A DNA stretch of 48,684 nucleotides from JABSOG01 sp041583135 (GTDB taxonomy: Bacteria > Pseudomonadota > Gammaproteobacteria > Enterobacterales > Alteromonadaceae): positions 1 through 48,684 of the forward strand of contig JBFHGJ010000039.1 of NCBI GenBank assembly GCA_041583135.1, read 5' to 3'. The notes below the pieces were generated by a model. That model saw only the letters and a program-made list of their open reading frames with translations, was not told the DNA's origin and ran no database searches. Position numbers and translations under genes: made by a program. This document shows, in pieces, positions 7,594-16,246 of this stretch (positions within the stretch are counted from its first letter, which is position 1; each line of letters starts with the position of its first letter).

Positions 7594-9597
7594 TTAACGA
7601 GCAGCGTTTGAACTCATGGTGCTGTTACGGCCGGTATCGCGGGTTTGTTGTGGATCTCTCATGCCAGAGGTGTGGCATTGTCCAGTTTTATGACCACGAT
7701 TGGTGGCGCCTGAGAGCTGACCTGACCATTTCTCGGTGGTGCCGTCTTCCGGATCATCCAAAAACAGATCGGTTGCCAAGTGGCAGTAATCATAGCTCCA
7801 CCAGTTGTCAGTGAATGACGTGGTGTAATAGTTTACTTTGGCACGCGCCCAAGTTGGGATGGTAGACAACCAGTTGCTGGCACCATTGTAGGTCAAGTCG
7901 GTATTGGTGCCACAACCTGCACCAAAGACATCGCCGATGGCTGCGAGATTACCGGCAAGGGCAGTTCCTTGATAAGGCGTGCCGACAGATTGGATCAAAC
8001 GTCCGCTTGAGGCATTATCCAAACCACTCCAGTATTTGGTGTACAGCTCCAAGGCTGCTGCGCCGCCTTGGCTATGGGCAACAATACCGTATGAGTTGTA
8101 GCTTGAACCAAAGTTACGTACGCGTTGTGCGAAGGTGTTGTGACTGATGTTTTGTTTGTAGTCTTTAAACTCAACAGCGTTGTAGAAATGGCTTTCAAGC
8201 CAAGCTTGGCCTGAGCAGTAACCGTGTACCAACAACAGTTTTGAGCCGCTGCCCAAAGTGGCCGATTGCTGCTTAGCTGGCATAGTGCCGACCAACATAT
8301 CGTCGCTGATGGTGAGCTGTTGTGCCGAAGCGGTCATAGAAGGCTTGGTCAAACCGAAACCTTTCGCTGACATTTGGGTTTTTACTGCCAAAGGTACGTT
8401 ACCATCGACCGTTTGTAACTTAACCGACTTAAGGCTGTATGGTGCTGACAAACCTTGTAGGCTCAACCAGCGGGTGTCGAAGTTAAGCGCCAATTTGGTC
8501 GCGCCTTTTTGTGTTTGTGGCTGGGTGATACCGCCGACCCAAGCAGCCGGATGTTGTTCACCGTTGACGTCGGTGCCCCAAAGCTCGGCAGATAAGTGAA
8601 CTTCGTTGCTGTCATCTAACTGCTTAACCGGCACTTCAATCACGGCCTTGGTGCCTGATTGTGGTTTTATTAGGGCAAAGCCTTTGCCAAACTCAAAAGA
8701 CTTGGCTGCAATTGGGTAGATATCAGTGGTGGTACGGGTAAAGGCTTTACCGTTGGCCTGATGCCCTTGATACTGCACCTGGGTGATGTAAACGCCGATT
8801 TCATCACTTGGCATTGTAGCCGAGTAGCGACCGTCACCTGCAAGCTTGTCGCCGTTGATACCAAGGTCATTCAAGCGAATATAGTGGGTTTTACCAGAGG
8901 GCGATTTTACCGACGCTTTTACGCTGTCGATAACGCCTAAAGCAGGCTCTAAGGAAACCATTTGTTCACGGTTGCCTTTAGCATCGCTGGCGTTGACCAT
9001 ATAGGCAACCAAAGCAAAGTCGTTGTCTTGGGTTGTAAAGTGGCTATTTAAGTGGCTAACGGCCTGTAGGTCGCTATTGCCTTTGAATAAAACATAACCG
9101 AGCACGTCTTTTTCAAGCGCTTTGCTGTCTAATTTGCCGTGATAGCTAAGCTCAAGTTTGAAGCTGCCGTTTTGCGCTGCATTGATGGCGTATTGTTTAC
9201 CATCGAACTGCTGTGGGCCGACCGCTATTTTCTGCAAAGCCTGTGGCTTGATGTTTTGTGCTTCGTCGATAAGCACCTTACCTGATGCATCGCTCAGTTT
9301 TAGCGAGAATTGTCCGGCGTTCGGTGACAATAGCAATAATGGGCCGTTGATTTCGCCATCGATGTCAATCATACGCTCAATGGTTTGATTTTTGCCGAAA
9401 TCGGCGGCTCGGACAGGTAGCATCGTTGAATGACTGAACAGGCTTTTCGCTTGAGTTGAGCCAAGTGCCTGCGCGGCCATATCGCTTGGTGCTACGGCGA
9501 CGTGCTTGTAATCGGCTGCCAAGGTTGGCAGCGCGGCTAATGCGGCAACGGCAAAAGTCGAAGCGCTAAGGTATTGGTTGATTTTATTCAATTTCAT
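7594..9597 (-). CDS. Secreted alpha/beta hydrolase, 'conditioned medium factor'-like
   Basis: From the ATG at 9597 the product has 667 residues; a GTG six codons earlier is possible but neither start has a good ribosome binding site. A Sec signal peptide (MKLNKINQYLSASTF...ALPTLAA) leads to about 420 residues of beta-rich sequence, including DLGINGDKLAGDGRYSATMP, typical of Ig-like or choice-of-anchor modules. The C-terminal third is an alpha/beta hydrolase: an oxyanion-type LLVHGYCSG and the nucleophile elbow AHSQGG with Ser509. DDPED and GHKTGQCH near the end may supply the acid and histidine. The protein ends in a Ser/Asn/Arg-rich tail. Homologues I recall are annotated as conditioned medium factor; the substrate is unknown. 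It is divergent from a LysR regulator. Confidence 0.8.
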   Translation of the reverse strand: MKLNKINQYLSASTFAVAALAALPTLAADYKHVAVAPSDMAAQALGSTQAKSLFSHSTMLPVRAADFGKNQTIERMIDIDGEINGPLLLLSPNAGQFSLKLSDASGKVLIDEAQNIKPQALQKIAVGPQQFDGKQYAINAAQNGSFKLELSYHGKLDSKALEKDVLGYVLFKGNSDLQAVSHLNSHFTTQDNDFALVAYMVNASDAKGNREQMVSLEPALGVIDSVKASVKSPSGKTHYIRLNDLGINGDKLAGDGRYSATMPSDEIGVYITQVQYQGHQANGKAFTRTTTDIYPIAAKSFEFGKGFALIKPQSGTKAVIEVPVKQLDDSNEVHLSAELWGTDVNGEQHPAAWVGGITQPQTQKGATKLALNFDTRWLSLQGLSAPYSLKSVKLQTVDGNVPLAVKTQMSAKGFGLTKPSMTASAQQLTISDDMLVGTMPAKQQSATLGSGSKLLLVHGYCSGQAWLESHFYNAVEFKDYKQNISHNTFAQRVRNFGSSYNSYGIVAHSQGGAAALELYTKYWSGLDNASSGRLIQSVGTPYQGTALAGNLAAIGDVFGAGCGTNTDLTYNGASNWLSTIPTWARAKVNYYTTSFTDNWWSYDYCHLATDLFLDDPEDGTTEKWSGQLSGATNRGHKTGQCHTSGMRDPQQTRDTGRNSTMSSNAAR

Positions 9598-9739
9598 GGT
9601 GATGTTAGGTTCCACGTTTTTATTTTGTTGTTATCCTTCGTGTTTCCGTTTGTGGTTAATGTCTTAGCCTCAAATGTCCTGCTGTTCTCTCATGAGACCT
9701 GCGACCTCCGACCACTAGATGCAGGTATATCATTAATAA

Positions 9740-9753
9740 TTGAACAAGATCAA
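9740..9753. promoter_or_regulatory. Possible FNR/CRP-type box TTGAA-CAAG-ATCAA
   Basis: This 5-4-5 inverted repeat differs from the FNR consensus TTGAT-N4-ATCAA at one position. It lies in the 337-base divergent region, 143 bases from the hydrolase ATG and about 180 from the LysR ATG, in AT-rich sequence. The distance suits the hydrolase better, but this is a chance-level motif and I rate it low. I see no other recognisable site in this intergenic region. Confidence 0.3.
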
Positions 9754-9934
9754 GATAAAAATAATACAATTGCTTAACATTTGTTGTTTTATTGGTACCA
9801 GCTGGCCGTTTTTGTAGTGTAATTTCAATTGGTTGTTTAGTGTTCGATGACTTTAATCTCATTTGTCTGCTGACAAACCGGGGTGAGTTAATAGATAATA
9901 CAAATCTATAGGTATCTAATTTTTCATTAAACTG

Positions 9935-10873
9935 ATGAATATATCGAGAATCGATCTCAATTTGCTGGTGTACTTGGATGTGTTGCTGCGGGAAAAGAAC
10001 GTTACCAAAGCCGCAGGACAGCTTAATATCACGCAACCTGCCATGAGCAATGGACTAAAACGCCTAAGGGCGTTACTGAACGACCCTGTGTTGGTGAGAA
10101 CCTCAGAGGGCATGGTGCCGACGCAAAGAGCACTCGACTTAGCGCCCACGGTAAGTCGCATTTTGCTGGAGCTGGAACAGGCATTGCAAAGCGAAGAAGC
10201 CTTTGACGCTAGTGGCAGCGATAGGGTTTTTCGTGTCATGGCCAGCGATTATGCCGCTTCGACGCTATTGCCGCCGCTGTTAAGTCAACTGGGACAGTTG
10301 GCGCCGGGGGTCAGCATTGATATTATGACACCGAGCGACGTGTCGTTTCACGACGTTGAAACCGGTAAAGTAGATATGGCGATTAATCGTTTTGATGAGT
10401 TGCCATTGTCATTTCATCAAAAAACCGTGTGGCAGGATTCCTTCTCTTGCTTAATGAGCGTCAATAACCCGGTTGCCGAAAACTTTAGCCTTGAAAGTTA
10501 CTTGCGCTCTCGCCATGTCTGGGTATCTAAAACCGGCTATGGGGTAGGGGTCGGTATTGAGCCGCAAGATATTTTGCGACTTGGCTGGGTGGACGAGGCG
10601 CTCGATAAGCTCGGCAAAAAACGCAACATTAAAATGTATACCCGCAACTACCAAGTGGCAATGCAGTTTGCTGCCCAAGAAGATCTTATCGCGACTTTGC
10701 CAACCAAAGCGGCACTACTGCTAAAAGACGATTCAAGATACCGTATTTTACCCACGCCATTTGACGTGCCTTCGATGGAACTCAAGATGATATGGAGCCC
10801 TTTGCTGCATCATGATGCCGGGCACGTGTGGTTTCGTAACCTCGTCAGCGAAATCGGCGCCAACTATCCCTAA
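9935..10873 (+). CDS. LysR-family transcriptional regulator
   Basis: The protein has 312 residues. The N-terminal winged helix-turn-helix is unmistakable: DLNLLVYLDVLLREKNVTKAA, then LNITQPAMSNGLKRLRALLNDPVLVRT (about residues 7-55). A linker helix (DLAPTVSRILLELEQAL) and a periplasmic-binding-protein-like effector domain follow (about 95-305). The DLNLL/QPAMS/DPVLVR signature places it in the NodD/NahR/LeuO-like branch. It is transcribed divergently from the secreted hydrolase, the usual arrangement for a LysR regulator and its target, so control of that gene is a reasonable guess. The effector cannot be predicted. Confidence 0.92.
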   Translation: MNISRIDLNLLVYLDVLLREKNVTKAAGQLNITQPAMSNGLKRLRALLNDPVLVRTSEGMVPTQRALDLAPTVSRILLELEQALQSEEAFDASGSDRVFRVMASDYAASTLLPPLLSQLGQLAPGVSIDIMTPSDVSFHDVETGKVDMAINRFDELPLSFHQKTVWQDSFSCLMSVNNPVAENFSLESYLRSRHVWVSKTGYGVGVGIEPQDILRLGWVDEALDKLGKKRNIKMYTRNYQVAMQFAAQEDLIATLPTKAALLLKDDSRYRILPTPFDVPSMELKMIWSPLLHHDAGHVWFRNLVSEIGANYP

Positions 10874-10880
10874 TGTCTAG

Positions 10881-10924
10881 GTGTCAGACACCGTTATCTG
10901 CTTTTCTAAAATGGTGTCAGGCAC
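10881..10924. repeat. GTGTCAGACAC palindrome and a degenerate second copy
   Basis: An 11-base palindrome occurs exactly at 10881-10891 and with one mismatch (GTGTCAGGCAC) at 10914-10924, just behind the LysR stop codon. The same motif recurs in the tandem repeat at 10932-11159 and again near 26.1-26.3 kb. Dispersed short palindromes like these are often mobilised by REP-associated Y1 transposases, none of which is in this window. Confidence 0.7.
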
Positions 10925-10931
10925 GCAATCT

Positions 10932-11159
10932 ATTGTACCTCTATTTTTAGACTCCGACACTACCAATCATTTGCTAAAGCTTTAGGTGTAAGTCATTGAA
11001 ATTAAAGCTAGTACCATAAATAACAGTGTCAGACACCAAAAGTTCATTGTACCTCTATTTTTAGACTCCGACACTACCAATCATTTGCTAAAGCTTTAGG
11101 TGTAAGTCATTGAAATTAAAGCTAGTACCATAAATAACAGTGTCAGACACCAAAAGTTC
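10932..11159. repeat. Exact 114-bp tandem duplication (two copies)
   Basis: Copies at 10932-11045 and 11046-11159 are identical base for base. Each begins ATTGTACCTCTATTTTTAG and ends with a GTGTCAGACAC palindrome (11026-11036 and 11140-11150) followed by CAAAAGTTC. The lack of divergence implies a recent duplication or gene conversion. The unit is non-coding as far as I can see. Confidence 0.9.
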
Positions 11160-11234
11160 AACTGGCGGCATTTAAAGGCATTGGTTGAAGCGGTGTCTGC
11201 CGCCCAAGTGGGCTATTTCCGCCTACCCGGGTAA
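11160..11234 (+). pseudogene. Possible C-terminal gene remnant
   Basis: Directly after the tandem repeat an open frame reads NWRHLKALVEAVSAAQVGYF then RLPG and a TAA stop at 11232-11234. It has no start codon of its own, has ordinary codon use and looks like the tail of a protein whose front was lost when the repeat element arrived. The parent family is not recognisable from 24 residues, so this is a weak call. Confidence 0.3.
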
Positions 11235-11262
11235 ATACAGTCTAGTCACAAACCTCTTTGTG

Positions 11263-11868
11263 CTAAATCCACAGTTCCATTGGGCCGTATTTTATCATCG
11301 AACGTAAGATGTCTGAACGGGTGACAATGCCTTGAAGTTGTGGCGTTGGCGCTTCGATAATGATGGGTAAGGCGCCGATGTGGTGTTTGAACATGACCTG
11401 ACAGATCTCGTGAATAGAGGTGTCCAAGGTGGCACTAAGCACCGGGGTGGTCATGATTTTATCTATGGTGGTGCTATGGGGTTGACGTGAGGCGGCAAAG
11501 GCGAGCATATCGCGATCTGAGAGCATGCCAACCAGATCGAGGTTGTCGTTCAATACTGGAAAATGGCGATATTGATTTGTTCTAAAATATGGCCAAGCGT
11601 CGGCAAAGGTCATTCTAACGTTGAGGGTTTTGACCTTCTTGGTCATGATGTCTTGTACGGTTGAGGCTTTTTGCCTTGCAGGTGGCTGCTGTTCGTTTTC
11701 GTACTCGCTAATGGCGGTAGGTACTTTAGGGTGCGGTTCGGGCTTATCGGACTCGTCGATAGCACGCTCTCGGGTTAGGGCGTTGAGTGGTTCTGTTTTG
11801 CGTTTGTCTAACAGGCGGGCAGGATCGACCCTAACAGGCATCCCCATGTTGTATATGTAATAACTCAC
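11263..11868 (-). CDS. Tandem CBS-domain protein
   Basis: The protein has 201 residues. I chose the GTG at 11868-11866 because GAGGG lies 7 bases upstream; the first internal ATG has no such site. About 70 N-terminal residues are polar and probably disordered (RKTEPLNALTRERAIDESDK). Two CBS motifs follow: VQDIMTKKVKTLNV to LVGMLSDRDML (about 72-125) and IDKIMTTPVLSATL to LQGIVTRSDILRSM (about 138-192). CBS pairs bind adenine nucleotides and act as energy or redox sensors. There is no attached enzyme or transporter, so it may act on a partner. It lies downstream of the electron transfer operon on the same strand, 124 bases away, with a hairpin between. Confidence 0.88.
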   Translation of the reverse strand: MSYYIYNMGMPVRVDPARLLDKRKTEPLNALTRERAIDESDKPEPHPKVPTAISEYENEQQPPARQKASTVQDIMTKKVKTLNVRMTFADAWPYFRTNQYRHFPVLNDNLDLVGMLSDRDMLAFAASRQPHSTTIDKIMTTPVLSATLDTSIHEICQVMFKHHIGALPIIIEAPTPQLQGIVTRSDILRSMIKYGPMELWI

Positions 11869-11899
11869 TTAAACCCTCGACTGACAAAAATGGCACATT

Positions 11900-11922
11900 G
11901 GCCGATATGATAGTTATCGGCC
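11900..11922. terminator. Hairpin between the CymA-like gene and the CBS gene
   Basis: GGCCGATA (11900-11907) pairs perfectly with TATCGGCC (11915-11922) around a 7-base loop. It lies 70 bases past the stop of the last cytochrome gene. No U-run follows directly on the minus strand; a T-stretch comes about 12 bases later, so termination here would be imperfect and the CBS gene may receive read-through. Confidence 0.45.
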
Positions 11923-11992
11923 TTACACGCATATTATTGAATGACGTTATTCTCTACGTTGACCAAAATTGTGCGCAATTGTTGCCGATAGT

Positions 11993-12592
11993 TCAATGCT
12001 CAGTTTGTTCACTTTGCTGGGTGGTCATGTGCGGCAGCTCGTGAGCAATCCCTTGATGGCAGTCAATACAGGTTTTACCTTGTTCTTTTATTTTGGCATG
12101 GTTGCGTTTGGCAGGTCTTGATTGTTCATCAAGCGCCATAAATTCAAAATTGTGACAGTTGCGGCATTCTCTTGAGTCGGTCTTTCGCATCTGTTCCCAC
12201 ACCCGAGTCGCCATGGCAAGCCGTTGCTGTTCGAATTTCTCAGGGGTATCTATGGAGCCTAAAATTTTGTGGTAGACCTCATTGGTGGCCTGAATTTTTC
12301 GCGCGACTTTGTAAATCCAAGGTTTAGGCACATGGCAGTCTGGGCAACTGGCACGTACGCCCGAGGGATTACTGTAGTGCACCGTTTGTTGATATTCTTT
12401 AAAGGGCTTATCGGCCATTTCATGACAGCTGGTGCAAAATTCTTCTGTATTGGTCAGTTCCATCGACCAGTTAAAACCTCCCCAAAACAGAATGCCTAGA
12501 ATAAAAAACAGATAAGCACCTACGGGTAGGCCCAGCAGCCACCATTTGCCGCTGGGCTTAAACAGCCTTGCAAAGCGCGATTGTTCGTTCAT
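11993..12592 (-). CDS. Tetraheme NapC/NirT-family quinol dehydrogenase (CymA-like)
   Basis: The protein has 199 residues. One N-terminal transmembrane helix (WWLLGLPVGAYLFFILGILFWGG, about 18-40) anchors a periplasmic domain with four CXXCH heme sites: CTSCHEM, CPDCHVPK, CRNCHNFE and CIDCHQG. This is the NapC/NirT/CymA pattern of inner-membrane cytochromes that oxidise menaquinol and pass electrons to periplasmic carriers. As the last gene of the mtrC-mtrA-mtrB-pdsA-like operon it is the likely entry point of the extracellular pathway. Family length (about 190-200) and the HELPHM ending fit. I do not assign cymA firmly because NapC and CymA cannot be separated by eye. Confidence 0.9.
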   Translation of the reverse strand: MNEQSRFARLFKPSGKWWLLGLPVGAYLFFILGILFWGGFNWSMELTNTEEFCTSCHEMADKPFKEYQQTVHYSNPSGVRASCPDCHVPKPWIYKVARKIQATNEVYHKILGSIDTPEKFEQQRLAMATRVWEQMRKTDSRECRNCHNFEFMALDEQSRPAKRNHAKIKEQGKTCIDCHQGIAHELPHMTTQQSEQTEH

Positions 12593-12604
12593 GAAATTGC
12601 CTTT

Positions 12605-13219
12605 TTATTCGGTTTTTGCCGAAGCGTAATAGTGCAATAACGCTTCAATGTCTTGGTCTGAAAGCTTGACCATGGTCGCTATCATGCGCTTATTCCCTTC
12701 GCGAGTTTTGTTGCGATACTCGGCAAAGGTTTGTTTGAGGTAACCGCGCCATTGCCCGGACAGGATGCCGGCGTCATCAGCTGGCACAGAGCCTGCGGCT
12801 TCATGGCAGATCTCACATTGCATTTTATGCACCTGTTGACCTTTTTTGGCTTGTTGCGGATCAAAGGTTTGCTTGGCTGCGACAAATTTCTGCTTAGAAA
12901 AATAGTCGGCAAGTTCGGTGATCTGCGCTTCACTCAAACCCTTGGCGATTTTGATCATGTCGGTCGGAGGGCGTTTGGTATCGCCGCTCAAATAGGCGAC
13001 CGACTGGGCCGGGCGAGTCTGGTCAACATAACCGAACATGCTGTCTTCTAAATAGGCTTGCGACAAGCCGGCAATGGTGGGCATATCTTTATCTGCGCTA
13101 ACTCCATTTGGCCCATGGCAGTCAAAGCAGGCCTTAATATAAGGGGCTGGATCTGCTGCTTGGACGGTGAAGCTGCCAGTAATGAACAGGGCTGACATCA
13201 GCGCAAAAACGATTCTCAT
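12605..13219 (-). CDS. Periplasmic diheme cytochrome c (PdsA-like shuttle)
   Basis: The protein has 204 residues. A signal peptide (MRIVFALMSALFITGSFTVQA) precedes two class I cytochrome c domains with CFDCHGPNG (about residue 31) and CEICHEAAG (about 135). Likely axial methionines lie in MPTIAGL/DMIKIAKG and MIATMVKL. The ribosome binding site AAGGAG is near perfect, 7 bases before the ATG. In Vibrio and Aeromonas an Mtr operon includes PdsA, a periplasmic diheme shuttle between CymA and MtrA; gene order and heme count match that role here. An alternative reading is a generic cytochrome c4. Confidence 0.88.
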   Translation of the reverse strand: MRIVFALMSALFITGSFTVQAADPAPYIKACFDCHGPNGVSADKDMPTIAGLSQAYLEDSMFGYVDQTRPAQSVAYLSGDTKRPPTDMIKIAKGLSEAQITELADYFSKQKFVAAKQTFDPQQAKKGQQVHKMQCEICHEAAGSVPADDAGILSGQWRGYLKQTFAEYRNKTREGNKRMIATMVKLSDQDIEALLHYYASAKTE

Positions 13220-13229
13220 TATTCACTCC

Positions 13230-15305
13230 TTAAAACGAATATTGTAGCGAAATGACGATATAGTCGATTCGATAGTTGTAGCTGCTTTGACCAAAGCCTA
13301 ATAGGTTTCTGACGTTGCCCGGGACGGCCAGATCTAAGGCAAAATCAGCGCTTTGTAGGCGGTCGTGACGATATTGCAAGGCATATTGCCATTGCTCGCT
13401 GTAATGATAGGTCAAAGCCAATTCGGTTTGCGCCCAATCACTCGAGACCCTTGGCAGGCGCTCAGCAACGCCGAGCACTTCGGTTTGCATATCACTGTCA
13501 CTGTTTGACTGTTGCCAGCTTAACTGGAGTTTGAGCGGCAGTGAAAAAAGCTCGTTTAGCTGCAATTGCGCGCCATAGCCATCTATCGCGTCTTTACTCA
13601 ACCCATGCCAAAACGGGCCTGTGACGGTTGATTGTGCGTTATAGCGGGCATCATAGGTTTGCCTATTGATAAATCCGCCGATCAAGGTATCGCTCGTTAG
13701 GTGCCAATTGATAGCAAAGTCGAGCTGATGATTGCGAGTTGATTGCAGGCCGTAGAGGTTGGCCAAATGGTCGTTGTCCTGCGCGGCCGCACTCAGTTGA
13801 AAATCCAACGCTTGGTAGGGCAAGCTATAACTGAGGCTATAGCGTTTTTGTTTGCGATCAGACTCGTAAAACTTGGCCGTGAGCGGGCTTTGTTGCTGCT
13901 CAACCAAATCAATGATCTGCCAGCGCTTACCGCCGCGCTCAAAGCGCTCGGCTTTCATTCTTATTACACCAAATTCTGCCAACGGCAGGTGCAACACGGC
14001 ACTATAGCCTTCATCGCGCACTTTTGATTGATACTGGTAGTTGCGGCGCTTTTTATCCTCTAACCAAGTCAATTTGGCAAAACGGCCACCGCCGAAACGG
14101 TATTTGGCGCTAATGTCTAACTCGCGATTGATGTAATCGTACAGCACATTGTTTATCTCTCCTGCGACATACACATCATTGATCACAGGTGTAAACTGCC
14201 ATTGGGTTGAACGGTTGTCTCGGCTGTTCATGCGATATTTGGCATCAACCGAGAGCTTAGCGCTTAGGCGGTTGTGATAGCTCAGCCTGAGTTGCTTGCT
14301 CGATACTTTTAAGTTTGGCGAGCTTGTTGGCAGCGCCATGCTGAGTTGACTGTTTGTTGTGTAAGGCAGCAAGGGCGTATCTTGTTTGTGCGTCGCAAAA
14401 GCCGCGTAGAGTTTAAACTGCTGGCTGCCTGTGCGGTATTGGAGATTGCCATTGAACTGATAGGCAAGGTTATCTGGCTCTGCTGCCAATTGTCCGCTGG
14501 TGGCGTTATCCAGCAATGGCTGATAAGGCACTTCAAACCAATAGCCGTCATATTGATTGTTGAACTTTGAGATCGAATAACCAAATTGATAATTTACCCC
14601 ACCGGCCATCGCACTGGCTGAGAGCGCAAGGTTGTCGGTGCTGTGGTCGATAGCCTGAGGGAGATAAAAGGCATTGAGCATTTGTGCTGTGCTGGCCGCT
14701 TTAATCCCCGATTGCTCAATACGGTTGTAGTCTATGGCGTAGTTAAAGTGCTGGGTATTGAGCCTAAGGCCCAAATCGAACTGTTGCCAATTGCTCTGTA
14801 AGTCGGTGTGGTAATAGTCAACAGGTGTTAGCTGAGTCATCGACGCCAAAGGTTGCCATTGTTCCGCTAACGTTAGACGGTCGTCATCAATGTGAAACGG
14901 GCTATAAAGATTTTGATACTGCTTGAGCGCAAATTCCTGATAGCCACCTTTCACTTGCCATTGGTTGTAGCGTTGCAGGTTAAAATCAAGGGCAAAGCTA
15001 TCGAGACTTTGTGCATCAAGGTTGAGTCGCCAGCGCTTGTCTTCGCCGTCAAAGTGGCTGAAATGAAAGCGTGGATACAACTGGCTGCCTTGTTCGATGC
15101 CGTTGATATTGCCAAAGCGAAAGGCGTCCTCGTCGAGGTAGCCAAAGTTGAGGCTAAACCATTGCTGTTCGCTGGCCTCGAATTGGCAAAACTTGCAGCG
15201 CCAGCGTTTCGTGTGTTCATCTGTCAGGCCCCATGCCGAGTCTGCTAAGGCTTGTGTACTTAGCAGTGAAAACAGCAGGGGATAAATGGCTAGAGGCGTT
15301 TTCAT
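13230..15305 (-). CDS. mtrB: MtrB/PioB-family outer-membrane beta-barrel
   Basis: I place the start at the ATG at 15305-15303, preceded by GAGGATG, giving 691 residues with the signal peptide MKTPLAIYPLLFSLLSTQALA. The open frame extends 81 codons further upstream, but that part overlaps the mtrA coding region and lacks any signal. The mature N-terminus carries the CKFCQF motif, the CXXC seen in MtrB proteins and needed for barrel stability. The rest alternates short polar and aromatic strands (for example QLDFAINWHLTSDTLIGGF) and ends in YIVISLQYSF, a C-terminal Phe typical of barrels inserted by BAM. It would form the sheath for MtrA and dock the surface cytochrome. Confidence 0.9.
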   Translation of the reverse strand: MKTPLAIYPLLFSLLSTQALADSAWGLTDEHTKRWRCKFCQFEASEQQWFSLNFGYLDEDAFRFGNINGIEQGSQLYPRFHFSHFDGEDKRWRLNLDAQSLDSFALDFNLQRYNQWQVKGGYQEFALKQYQNLYSPFHIDDDRLTLAEQWQPLASMTQLTPVDYYHTDLQSNWQQFDLGLRLNTQHFNYAIDYNRIEQSGIKAASTAQMLNAFYLPQAIDHSTDNLALSASAMAGGVNYQFGYSISKFNNQYDGYWFEVPYQPLLDNATSGQLAAEPDNLAYQFNGNLQYRTGSQQFKLYAAFATHKQDTPLLPYTTNSQLSMALPTSSPNLKVSSKQLRLSYHNRLSAKLSVDAKYRMNSRDNRSTQWQFTPVINDVYVAGEINNVLYDYINRELDISAKYRFGGGRFAKLTWLEDKKRRNYQYQSKVRDEGYSAVLHLPLAEFGVIRMKAERFERGGKRWQIIDLVEQQQSPLTAKFYESDRKQKRYSLSYSLPYQALDFQLSAAAQDNDHLANLYGLQSTRNHQLDFAINWHLTSDTLIGGFINRQTYDARYNAQSTVTGPFWHGLSKDAIDGYGAQLQLNELFSLPLKLQLSWQQSNSDSDMQTEVLGVAERLPRVSSDWAQTELALTYHYSEQWQYALQYRHDRLQSADFALDLAVPGNVRNLLGFGQSSYNYRIDYIVISLQYSF

Positions 15306-15315
15306 CTGGGCATCC

Positions 15316-16233
15316 TCATCGCTGCAACTTATTACCGCTGGGATGATTGCTGCCATGTACTGCCGAGTGGCAGTTGGTGCAGCTTTGACCGATGACAAAG
15401 GCTGAAGGGCTTTGTCCAAAAAGATTTTGATTGCTCGGCATGGTGCCTTGATGGCCGTCGCCACTGTGACATTGTTGGCACAGCATGGGAAGACGTTGTT
15501 TGAGCATACCTTGATGGTTGCTACCATGGGGGTTGTGGCAGTGGGCACAGTTTTCTGCTACCGGTTCATGTTCAAATAAAAACGGCCCGCGCTTGCCTGC
15601 ATGGCATTGAGTACAGGTTGCGACCACCGAATCTTTAGCCAACATTTGTTCGTGCTTGCTATCGTGTGGGTTATGGCAACTGGTACAGCGCATTTTACCT
15701 TCTTTGACCGGGTGGTGGGAAAACCTTGAGTGTTGAGCTTTGGCCGCAAGATGGCAAGTGCCACAGGTTTCAAGCTGACCCTGAGCGGTTTTGACCGGAT
15801 CATGGCTGGTATGAATGCTGTGGCATGATGTACAGCTGGCCTGGTTTTGTTCATGAACGCTGTTGCTAAAGTGCGTGGCTATCTCTTTGGCATGACAGCT
15901 GCTGCATACCTGGGTAATTTTCTCAGGCCCAAAGCCGGGCTGTTTGCCGGAAAAGTCAAACATCGCGGCGCGGGTTTCGCCTTTGCGTAAGCGTCCCTTG
16001 TCGTGTTCGCTGACAGGACCGTGACAGGCTTCGCATTGCCCTTGAGAAAACACGGCTTTGGCACCATGAGGTGAACCGAATATCTTTAATACATTGGGAA
16101 AGTTGTCGCCATTGTGGCATTGGAGGCATGTATCGGCCCCTTTGCGCGAAAAGCCTTCGTCGGCAGCAGCAACGCTGCCGCCAAACAGGCTCATCATCAT
16201 GCTAACCAGTGCGACAATCCTTGGCCATTTCAT
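15316..16233 (-). CDS. mtrA: Periplasmic decaheme cytochrome c, MtrA/DmsE family
   Basis: The protein has 305 residues. A signal peptide (MKWPRIVALVSMMMSLFGGSVAAA) is followed by exactly ten CXXCH sites: CLQCH, CEACH, CSSCH, CTSCH, CGTCH, CTSCH, CTQCH, CAHCH, CQQCH and CTNCH. Repeated CTSCHNPHDS-type segments are characteristic of the MtrA/MtrD/DmsE group. MtrA threads the outer-membrane barrel and conducts electrons from the periplasm to the surface cytochrome. It lies 10 bases from mtrB and 13 from the mtrC-like gene in one operon. Whether the physiological acceptor is a metal, DMSO or something else cannot be read; there is no DMSO reductase gene here, which favours the Mtr role. Confidence 0.92.
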   Translation of the reverse strand: MKWPRIVALVSMMMSLFGGSVAAADEGFSRKGADTCLQCHNGDNFPNVLKIFGSPHGAKAVFSQGQCEACHGPVSEHDKGRLRKGETRAAMFDFSGKQPGFGPEKITQVCSSCHAKEIATHFSNSVHEQNQASCTSCHSIHTSHDPVKTAQGQLETCGTCHLAAKAQHSRFSHHPVKEGKMRCTSCHNPHDSKHEQMLAKDSVVATCTQCHAGKRGPFLFEHEPVAENCAHCHNPHGSNHQGMLKQRLPMLCQQCHSGDGHQGTMPSNQNLFGQSPSAFVIGQSCTNCHSAVHGSNHPSGNKLQR

Positions 16234-16246
16234 TATTGTCTTCGCC

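Noticed and set aside
10932..11159. CRISPR array
   Set aside because: Only two units, 114 bases long and identical throughout with no variable spacers.
15306..15548. 81-codon upstream extension of the MtrB-like frame
   Set aside because: It overlaps the mtrA coding region, is Ala/Thr/Cys-rich shadow sequence and would bury the clear signal peptide that starts at 15305.
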